Assembly (NCBI GenBank): GCA_036511855.1
Contig: DATCBN010000017.1
Location: forward strand, 18,413 to 82,412
Direction: 5' to 3'
Length of the DNA: 64,000 nucleotides
Source: Candidatus Eremiobacteraceae bacterium
GTDB taxonomy: Bacteria > Vulcanimicrobiota > Vulcanimicrobiia > Eremiobacterales > Eremiobacteraceae
Shown here: piece by piece, positions 1-7,500 of the stretch
Numbering within the stretch: position 1 is the first letter of the stretch
Layout: each line of letters starts with the position of its first letter
The notes under the pieces: model-generated
Databases searched by the model: none
The model's input: only the letters and a program-made list of their open reading frames with translations
What the model was told of the DNA's origin: nothing
Made by a program: the position numbers and the translations under genes

Positions 1-98
1 AGAACACGCCCGCCATGATGGGGAAATATTTCTCGAGGCCGCGCACGGCGACGAGCGTGTCGGGCGACACGCCGACTGCGGTCGGGGCGACGATGGTT

Positions 99-110
<12 letters not shown>
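1..110 (-). CDS. dppF: Oligopeptide/dipeptide ABC transporter ATP-binding protein, N-terminal fragment (DppF/OppF type)
   Basis: Reading leftward from an ATG at 108-110 gives a protein starting MAPETIVAPT and containing LVAVRGLEKYFPI before the window ends. That is the usual opening of the second ATPase of a peptide importer, where a leader is followed by the first strand of the ABC domain. The ATG overlaps the last 12 bases of the upstream dppD, so translation is probably coupled. Only about 36 residues are present; the Walker motifs lie outside the window, so the DppF call rests on operon order and this short match. The other part of the gene is to the left of base 1. Confidence 0.8.
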
Positions 111-1154
<1,044 letters not shown>

Positions 1155-1185
1155 CAGACTAGGACGATGCTCCTAAGAACGGACA

Positions 1186-1205
1186 GGTCGCGCTCGAGCG
1201 CGACC
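1186..1205. promoter_or_regulatory. Perfect 20-bp palindrome between dppC and dppD
   Basis: GGTCGCGCTCGAGCGCGACC is fully self-complementary and would fold in mRNA into an 8-bp GC-rich stem with a TCGA loop. It sits in the only sizeable gap of the dpp operon (1155-1242). No T-run follows on the minus strand, so it is not a simple terminator. An intercistronic mRNA-stability or attenuation element is an inference. Confidence 0.4.
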
Positions 1206-1242
1206 CTGCGCACCAATTTTTCACGCGGCACGCGCGTATTTC

Positions 1243-2163
1243 CTATCCACCGCGGCCTCGCGTCTTCGGATCGAGCGCGTCGCGGAGACCTTCGCCGACG
1301 AAGTTGAACGCCACGACGGTCAACACGATGAGCAAGCCCGGGATGACGATGAGCCACGGAGCGGCGAGGGTTTCCGGATCCAGCGCCTTCTGAAGACTGT
1401 TGCCCCAACTCGGAGTGGGAATCTGCACGCCCAGCCCGAGGTAAGAGAGACCCGCTTCGGTCAGGATATTGTCGCCGATCGCGAGCGTGGCCGCAACGAT
1501 GACCGGCGCGAGCGCGTTGGGCAGCAGATGACGCCATATGATGCGGCCGTCCTCGGCGCCCATAGCGCGAGCGGCCGCGACGAATTCGCGTTCGCGCAAG
1601 CTGAGGATCTGCCCGCGCACTAAACGTGAGACTCCCATCCACGAGAGCATGCCGATCACGAGCATGATGATGACGATGCTGAAGTTGTTCGTGACGGCTT
1701 CCACGGTTAAGATGAGGAAAAATGTGGGGAACGAAAGCATCATGTCGACGAAGCGCATCATCGACGCGTCGACCCAGCCGCCGTAAAACGCCGAGATCGC
1801 GCCGTAGATCGTGCCGAATGTGATCGCCACCAGCATTGCGGAGAACCCGACTTCGAGCGAGACGCGAGCGCCGAACAACATGCGGGTGAAGTAGTCGCGG
1901 CCGTCCACATCGGTGCCGAAGAGATGGAGCCACGAGGGCTGTTGCGGAGTGCCCACTATGGTCATGTCCAAAGCGTTCGGATCGTAGCTGCTCAGGTGGT
2001 TGGCAAACACTGCGCACACGACGATGAGGCTAACCATCGCAAGGCCGACCAACGCCAACTTATTGCGAGCAAAACGACGCCATACGTCTGCGGTCATAGA
2101 GACGTGAGGCGGCATCTCCTGGTCGAGCGCTTCGAGCGAGCGAACCGGTTGCGTCGTCGCCAT
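1243..2163 (-). CDS. dppC: Oligopeptide/dipeptide ABC transporter permease (DppC)
   Basis: This 306-residue inner-membrane permease has the N-terminal OppC-type segment (VWRRFARNKLALVGLAMVSL) followed by five further hydrophobic stretches. The EAA loop that contacts the ATPase reads AARAMGAEDGRIIWRHLLPN. It is followed by the typical ending LSYLGLGVQIPTPSWG. It starts three bases after dppB ends and forms the pore with it. Length and motifs are ordinary for the family. The peptide size preference cannot be told from sequence. Confidence 0.95.
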   Translation of the reverse strand: MATTQPVRSLEALDQEMPPHVSMTADVWRRFARNKLALVGLAMVSLIVVCAVFANHLSSYDPNALDMTIVGTPQQPSWLHLFGTDVDGRDYFTRMLFGARVSLEVGFSAMLVAITFGTIYGAISAFYGGWVDASMMRFVDMMLSFPTFFLILTVEAVTNNFSIVIIMLVIGMLSWMGVSRLVRGQILSLREREFVAAARAMGAEDGRIIWRHLLPNALAPVIVAATLAIGDNILTEAGLSYLGLGVQIPTPSWGNSLQKALDPETLAAPWLIVIPGLLIVLTVVAFNFVGEGLRDALDPKTRGRGG

Positions 2164-2166
2164 CGA

Positions 2167-3129
2167 TCAGTCGTACCGGATGCGTGGATCGGCGGCTGCG
2201 TAGCCGATATCCGCGAGCAGATTGCCGAGCACGACGAGCGACGCCGAGAACAGCGTGATCCCCATGACCGTCGGATAATCGCGCTCGAAGATCGCGTTGA
2301 GGCCGAGATATCCCATGCCCGGTATCGAGAAGACGATCTCGGTGAAATACGCGCCGGTCAACAGCGCGGGCAGATAAAGCCCCACAAGCGTGATCACCGG
2401 CAACAATGCATTGCGCAGCGCGTGCTTATAGATGACCGTTCTTGGCGATAGCCCTTTCGCAGCCGCGGTCCGGATGTAATCTTCATCGAGCACGTCCAGC
2501 ATCGAGGCGCGCTGGTAGCGCATCCATGAAGCGAGGCTCACGAACGTAAGCGTGGCGACGGGCAACACGAGATGGTGTATGCGATCGGCGAGATTGAAGC
2601 CGCTGGAGTCGATCTCGCTTAGACCCGATGATGGGAACCAGTGCAGCCGCACGGCGAATATCTCAAGGAGCACAATGCCCAACCAAAACGTGGGCATGCC
2701 GTAGCCGATGAACGAGATCGCCGTCGTGAGATAATCCATGAACGAGTTCTTGTGCGTCGCCGCATAGATCGCCGCCGGAATCGCGATCAAGAGCGTGCAC
2801 ACGAACGAGAGGCTGATGAGCTGCAGCGTGGTGGGGAGTTTTTCCAAGATCTTGGTCATCACGGGCCGGCCGTCGATGAACGAAAAGCCGAGGCTTTGAT
2901 TGAACACGAGATTATGCAGCCAGTAGAAATACTGCACGAACCAAGGTTTGTCCAGACCGAGCTGCTGCTTGATGAGCGCGACATCCACCGGCGACATCGG
3001 CCGCGCTGAGTGCAGAAAAATGGAGCCTGTGCCGCCCGGCGCCAGCGCCATTATCGCGTACGAAATAATCGAGATTCCGAGCATCAGCGGAATCAGGCCG
3101 AGAAGGCGCCGGCCGAGGTAGTTGCTCAC
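2167..3129 (-). CDS. dppB: Oligopeptide/dipeptide ABC transporter permease (DppB)
   Basis: The 320-residue permease begins MSNYLGRRLLGLIPLMLGIS, the standard DppB opening with a first membrane helix. The EAA loop TAAAKGLSPRTVIYKHALRNALLPV lies near residue 215, and the conserved FSIPGMGYLGLNAIFERDYP segment follows. It pairs with DppC. It starts 10 bases downstream of the binding-protein gene and ends three bases before dppC, consistent with a single transcript. Confidence 0.95.
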   Translation of the reverse strand: MSNYLGRRLLGLIPLMLGISIISYAIMALAPGGTGSIFLHSARPMSPVDVALIKQQLGLDKPWFVQYFYWLHNLVFNQSLGFSFIDGRPVMTKILEKLPTTLQLISLSFVCTLLIAIPAAIYAATHKNSFMDYLTTAISFIGYGMPTFWLGIVLLEIFAVRLHWFPSSGLSEIDSSGFNLADRIHHLVLPVATLTFVSLASWMRYQRASMLDVLDEDYIRTAAAKGLSPRTVIYKHALRNALLPVITLVGLYLPALLTGAYFTEIVFSIPGMGYLGLNAIFERDYPTVMGITLFSASLVVLGNLLADIGYAAADPRIRYD

Positions 3130-3139
3130 GACGCTGCTG

Positions 3140-4789
3140 CTACTGGGCCACCCACCACTTCGGAAGACTTAGCATCGTGTACTGGAATCCAGGCCCCGCT
3201 TGCGCCGGATCGACGCCCTTGATGCGCGCATTCACCACGTTGCGATAGTATGGCGAGATCGACCACAGATACGGAACATCCTCGATCGCAAGATCCTGTA
3301 CCTTGAAGTAGATGTCGCGCCGCTTGTTTTGGTTTGGCTCGATCTTTGCCGCGTCGAGCAGAGCATCCATCTTCGGGTTGCAGTAATGGGCGTAGTTGAG
3401 GCCGCCCGGCGGGAAGAACTTGCATCCCAAGATCTGAGACGGCTCCGGATCGGTGCTCAAACTTTCACCGCCCACGCCGACTTGGAACTTTCCTGACGCT
3501 TCATTTTGATAGAAGACGTTGACCTCGGATTGCTTCGCAGTAGCGTTGATGCCGACCGACTTCAGATTGGCCTGGACGAACTCGAAATCTTTGGCGCCGA
3601 CGGCGTTGCCGGAGATGATGTCGACGGTGAGCGCGAGCTCCGTACCGTTCTTACTACGGTAGCCGTCCGGGCCCATCTTCCATCCGGCCGCGTCCAGAAT
3701 CTGGCGGGCTTTTACCGGGTCGTACGGATACGCGGTTCTCGCGGCGGGGCTTACCGCCCACTGCGCAAGCGAGAACGGGCTGAACACCGGGATGTCTTCG
3801 TTATGGAAGAGCTTTTCGGCCTCGGTCTTGCGATCCCAAGCGTACATCATGGCCTTGCGCACGTTTATGTCGCCCATTATCGGATCGGTGAGGTTCGGTA
3901 TCCACCAATCGAAGTTGTTGGAGAACGTGTGGATGTGCGTGAACCGGTTATCATCTTTCAGGGAGAGCCACTGCACGGAAGTGAGCTGATACGGCATGTC
4001 CACTTCGCCGTTTTGCAGCGCGATCAGCTGCGCCTGTTCGTCTTGATACTCCTTGATGTACACTTCGTCGATGTACGGACGCCCATGCCACCACGTCTTG
4101 TTGCTTTCGAGCGTCATGTGGTCGTCGGATTTCCATTCGGAGACGATGTACGGACCCGAGCCCACGAACGACTTCGAGATGTCCAGATGGCGCATGGATG
4201 CGTGCGACATCTTCCCGTATATGTGCACCGGGAGCGGCGCGTGGGGCACGCTTGCGAGGACATTTGCCAAAAACGCGGCGTCCGGCGCCTTCAACGTATA
4301 GACAACGGTCCACTTGTCAGGCGCTGTGAGGCTTGCGATCTCATCGTAGTCGGATTTGTATGGCGCTTGGGTTGCGGGATCCGACTCCAATTGATATTCG
4401 TACATGACGTCGGCGCTTGTGAGCGGCTGGCCGTCGCTCCACGTGGCGTTGTGGCGCAGGTGAAACGTGTAGGTCTTGCCGTCGTTCGAAAGCTCGTATT
4501 TTTCAGCAAGCCACGGCACGACTTCCATCTGAGGATTCACGTTGACCAAGGTATCGTAGGCCAAAACGAGATCGTTTTGCGATCCTTCCACGTTTGCGTA
4601 GATGGAAAGCAGCGTATCGGCCGCCGCGTCCGACCCGATCTTCAGCGTGCCGCCATAGTGCGGCGTGCCGGCCGCGGCGCCGCCGCTCGATTCGGGCGCG
4701 ACGGCGGTGGACGTGTTTGTGCCGCCCGAACACCCTGCAAGAAGACATGCGCTCACCATTAGCGCGGTGAAGTGCGGAAGATGGCGCAT
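3140..4789 (-). CDS. Extracellular solute-binding protein family 5 (peptide-binding lipoprotein)
   Basis: This is the substrate-capturing component of the adjacent peptide transporter, 549 residues from the ATG at 4787-4789. A longer reading frame extends to 5062, but that part is arginine-rich non-protein-like sequence antisense to nothing useful and overlaps secG. The chosen start gives a lipoprotein signal peptide with lipobox LLAGC at residues 15-19. The mature part has family-5 landmarks: a GGTLKIG strand, YTFHLRHNATWSDGQPLTSADV near residue 125, and DVPYLWSISPYYR near the end. It leads the dppB-dppC-dppD-dppF order. A similar protein of another locus is at 62445-64000. Confidence 0.93.
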   Translation of the reverse strand: MRHLPHFTALMVSACLLAGCSGGTNTSTAVAPESSGGAAAGTPHYGGTLKIGSDAAADTLLSIYANVEGSQNDLVLAYDTLVNVNPQMEVVPWLAEKYELSNDGKTYTFHLRHNATWSDGQPLTSADVMYEYQLESDPATQAPYKSDYDEIASLTAPDKWTVVYTLKAPDAAFLANVLASVPHAPLPVHIYGKMSHASMRHLDISKSFVGSGPYIVSEWKSDDHMTLESNKTWWHGRPYIDEVYIKEYQDEQAQLIALQNGEVDMPYQLTSVQWLSLKDDNRFTHIHTFSNNFDWWIPNLTDPIMGDINVRKAMMYAWDRKTEAEKLFHNEDIPVFSPFSLAQWAVSPAARTAYPYDPVKARQILDAAGWKMGPDGYRSKNGTELALTVDIISGNAVGAKDFEFVQANLKSVGINATAKQSEVNVFYQNEASGKFQVGVGGESLSTDPEPSQILGCKFFPPGGLNYAHYCNPKMDALLDAAKIEPNQNKRRDIYFKVQDLAIEDVPYLWSISPYYRNVVNARIKGVDPAQAGPGFQYTMLSLPKWWVAQ

Positions 4790-4812
4790 GGCGTCCCCCG
4801 TAAAGTCTAAAG

Positions 4813-5181
4813 CTATCTGGTGATAAAGAAGAATGCGATGGCGAGTATGACAAATGCCCCGGCGAACGTGTTGGTGACGCGGCCGAGCTGTTGTTCGAGC
4901 CCGAGTCTGCCGTGATACGCCGATTCCATGCGCCCACCGATGCTGCCCGACAGTCCTTCGGTTTTCGTGGTCTGTGTGGACATGAGACCTATCAACCCGA
5001 CAGCCGCGACGATGAACAGCGACTGCACGAGCCAAAGGACCAGCGGATGCTGCATGCCCCACGTCTGCGGCGGGCCGAACAGGTTTGCCGGCGTCGCAAA
5101 CGGCGCCGGGGTGGCGATGAGTGGCTTAGCTGTGGCGACGGCGGCCGCGGCAAGCGCGAAAAGTAAGGAGAACAAGGGCAA
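4813..5181 (-). CDS. secG: Preprotein translocase subunit SecG
   Basis: SecG is the small accessory subunit of the SecYEG channel. The core HPLVLWLVQSLFIVAAVGLI, then STQTTKTEGLSGSIGG, then a second helix AGAFVILAIAFFFI is the family pattern of two membrane helices joined by a Gly/Ser/Thr-rich cytoplasmic loop. The TTG at 5181 has GGAG four bases upstream and adds a hydrophobic, alanine-rich 42-residue leader. The ATG at 5053-5055 would give an 80-residue protein closer to the usual size. I cannot decide between them. It lies 23 bases upstream of the peptide-binding protein gene. Confidence 0.88.
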   Translation of the reverse strand: MPLFSLLFALAAAAVATAKPLIATPAPFATPANLFGPPQTWGMQHPLVLWLVQSLFIVAAVGLIGLMSTQTTKTEGLSGSIGGRMESAYHGRLGLEQQLGRVTNTFAGAFVILAIAFFFITR

Positions 5182-5256
5182 TCGACTCCGTGACTGACGG
5201 TCGGCTTGGTGTATGTGCGAACGGCCGATTTGATTCGGGCGAATCGCCCCGAAACC

Positions 5257-6006
5257 CTACGCCAGAGCGGTCTCCAGCCGGCGGAGAAAGCCGATGATAT
5301 GGTCTTGGAATTGCAGCAAACGCTCGCCGACCGTTATCAGATGGTCGGAGCCCTCGAGCACTTCTATATGCGAATCCGTCGAACCGACGTGATCGCGGAT
5401 AAAGACGGCGTTTCCGAACGGGGCGGTGGGATCGCCCTTCGAATGGATGATCAAGAGCGGCGCGCGAACCTGTTCGAGTTCATTTTTCACCGTCTGCAGC
5501 ACTTCGAGCACTGCCGGTGCGGCGTTGAACGGCACGGTCTTGTAGCCGACGACGTTGCCCTGCCATGCCGCGAAATTCGCCGGCACGTGCATGTCGGGCA
5601 TCCACTGACTGAGCATCGGGAGAGCGCCCGCAACGAGAGGATCCAAGAACACCGGCGTTGATAGGCAGACGATGCCGCTGACATCGTGTTTTGTGTTGAG
5701 ATGCAAGCTCAGCAGGCCACCCAACGAGAGTCCGGCCAGATAGACGCGCGAAAACCGGCTGCGCGCCTCGGCAAACGAACTCTCCGCCATCTCGAAGTAG
5801 TCAGCGGCGGTCGTCCGCGCGAGATCTGAAGCGGTGGTCGCGTGGCCGGGCAAAACAGGACCGAGCGAGGGGAAGCCGTTCTCGTAGAGCATCTTGCCGA
5901 GATTGCGCACTTCGTACGGGCTACCAGTGAAGCCGTGCAACAACAGCACGCCCGGTCCACCGGCGTCGCCGAATGAAAATGGTTCGCCGCCTGCGAGGTA
6001 TTTCAC
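5257..6006 (-). CDS. Alpha/beta hydrolase, carboxylesterase / monoacylglycerol lipase-like
   Basis: The protein has the serine-hydrolase fold with LLLHGFTGSP (oxyanion loop), nucleophile elbow GLSLGG, acid region HSKGDPTAPF and catalytic histidine in EGSDHLITVGER. That spacing and the overall size resemble the Est30-type thermostable carboxylesterases. I use the GTG at 6004-6006, giving 249 residues that begin just before the first strand. A TTG at 6060 would add 18 residues and reach into the divergent promoter region. It sits upstream of secG on the same strand. The natural substrate is unknown. Confidence 0.85.
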   Translation of the reverse strand: MKYLAGGEPFSFGDAGGPGVLLLHGFTGSPYEVRNLGKMLYENGFPSLGPVLPGHATTASDLARTTAADYFEMAESSFAEARSRFSRVYLAGLSLGGLLSLHLNTKHDVSGIVCLSTPVFLDPLVAGALPMLSQWMPDMHVPANFAAWQGNVVGYKTVPFNAAPAVLEVLQTVKNELEQVRAPLLIIHSKGDPTAPFGNAVFIRDHVGSTDSHIEVLEGSDHLITVGERLLQFQDHIIGFLRRLETALA

Positions 6007-6125
6007 GAATGCAGGGCGCTCACGATGCCCGCGCCAATGGATGATTGATGCGAGAGCCAACGTCCGCGCACGAAGGCGCTACTTCGCCGTCCAACATCCT
6101 GCTCATTCGAGAGCATCGTGCGGCG

Positions 6126-6704
6126 ATGGAATTTGCGAAAGCGCTTTCCACCATTTTCAATCCGTTCTTGTCCGCGACCGCGCTGTTCGTCATCGTTGCG
6201 CACGCCTTCTCGCGATCCACGGTGGAGTTCTGGAAGCTGTCCGCAGAAGGCCTCTTCTTCTTCACCATCGCCCCGCTCGCGTGCTTGCTCTACCTCTACG
6301 TCACCGGTCGCATCTCCGACTTCGACATGTCCGACAGGCCGGAGCGCGAGCGCGTGTTCGCCACGTTCGTCGTCATCTATTTCGTGGCGGCGATGACGCT
6401 GACCATCAATCACGCGCCGGTCCAATTCATCGCGATCACGTGGGGATACTGGGGCACCGCCGTGTTGACCATGATCATCACGCGCTGGTGGAAGATCAGC
6501 ACGCACGCATTTGGGATCGCGGGTCCATTCGCCGTGATGTTCTTGCTTTTCCAATGGCAACCGCTGCCGTACGCCATCGTCGTGCCGCTCGTCTGCTGGG
6601 CGCGGGTCTACCTTCGCAGCCATACGCTTGCCCAAGTCATCACCGGCGCCGCCGTCGCGGTGCTTTCTACGGTGATTTTCTTCAAACTGTTTCATCTAGC
6701 CTGA
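6126..6704 (+). CDS. PAP2-like integral membrane protein with degenerate phosphatase motifs
   Basis: The 192-residue protein has about six membrane helices and the layout of the PAP2 lipid-phosphatase superfamily. The motif regions are recognisable but altered: SDFDMSDRPERERVF for the first, KISTHAFG where PSGH is expected, and ARVYLRSHTLAQV where SRxxxxxHxxxD is expected, so the final Asp is Gln. It may therefore act differently from a classical phosphatase, or be a subfamily with its own chemistry. The ATG at 6126 is preferred over an upstream in-frame ATG at 6045, which would overlap the divergent hydrolase. Its 3' end overlaps the convergent murI by 23 bases. Confidence 0.72.
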   Translation: MEFAKALSTIFNPFLSATALFVIVAHAFSRSTVEFWKLSAEGLFFFTIAPLACLLYLYVTGRISDFDMSDRPERERVFATFVVIYFVAAMTLTINHAPVQFIAITWGYWGTAVLTMIITRWWKISTHAFGIAGPFAVMFLLFQWQPLPYAIVVPLVCWARVYLRSHTLAQVITGAAVAVLSTVIFFKLFHLA

Positions 6705-7488
6705 GCGCCACGTGTTTCAGGAAATCGATGCGGATGCCGCTGAGACTTTGTGCGTGGGCGGCGAATTCGTCCTTGTCGCCGCTCACCTCGAACGATATCG
6801 TTCCCGGACTTGCGTCGAGTCCGATTATCATCTGAGCGACCGCCGACGCGCACGCCGCTCCCGGGTCGACGAGTGCGACTCGCTCGCCCAAGGCGGACAT
6901 AAACCAGGCTAACAGGTGCGGAAAATGCGTGCAACCGAGGATGACGGTATCGCAGGCCGCTCTGACGATAGGACCCGAGACCGAGGCGACCGCGTCGCGC
7001 GCGCGCGCGCTGGCCCAGCCGCCCGATTCGACGATGGGCACGAGCGATGGGGCGGCGACCGACGTCACCTGCGCATCGGATCGAAACTTCAGAATCTCGC
7101 GCTCGAAGATTCCGCTTTTCACCGTGCCGTGCGTTGCGACGACGCCGATGCTGCCGTTCGACGAGGCTTCGACCGCCGCAGCAGCGCCGTAGCCGACCAC
7201 GCCGACGATTGGCACGGGTGATGCCGGCCAGCCTTCGGCGTCGAATGCAGCGCACGTCGTACCGGATGCGACGATGATCACCGATGGGTCGTGCACGAGC
7301 AACCGGTCGACGCAAGCACTACCAAGGCGTGCGACGTCGGCCAATTCCCGTCCGCCGTACGGCACGTGCGCGGTGTCAGCGAAGTAGACGATATCGGTGT
7401 CGGACGTCAGCGCGCGAAGCGCCGAAAGCACGGTAAGCCCGCCGAGCCCGGAATCCAGCATTGCGACTCGGCGACGCGGGGAACCCAT
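6682..7488 (-). CDS. murI: Glutamate racemase family protein (MurI-like), first catalytic Cys replaced by Ser
   Basis: MurI interconverts L- and D-glutamate for peptidoglycan using two cysteines. Family motifs are clear: LDSGLGGLTVL at residues 11-21, YFADTAHVPYGG at 35-46 and LGCTHFPHL around Cys186. The first cysteine motif, normally ACNTASA, reads ASGTTCAA here, with Ser75 (codon TCC) at the usual Cys position and a cysteine four residues later at 79. Length (268) is normal. It begins 12 bases after the amidase ends and is probably cotranscribed with it. It may be a true racemase with shifted chemistry, a relative with another substrate, or inactive. Confidence 0.85.
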   Translation of the reverse strand: MGSPRRRVAMLDSGLGGLTVLSALRALTSDTDIVYFADTAHVPYGGRELADVARLGSACVDRLLVHDPSVIIVASGTTCAAFDAEGWPASPVPIVGVVGYGAAAAVEASSNGSIGVVATHGTVKSGIFEREILKFRSDAQVTSVAAPSLVPIVESGGWASARARDAVASVSGPIVRAACDTVILGCTHFPHLLAWFMSALGERVALVDPGAACASAVAQMIIGLDASPGTISFEVSGDKDEFAAHAQSLSGIRIDFLKHVALRLDETV

Positions 7489-7500
7489 GCAATCGTCCTG

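Noticed and set aside
3506..4762. A 418-codon plus-strand frame opposite the peptide-binding protein gene
   Set aside because: It mirrors a clear gene; composition (many Arg, Val, His) is that of an antisense frame.
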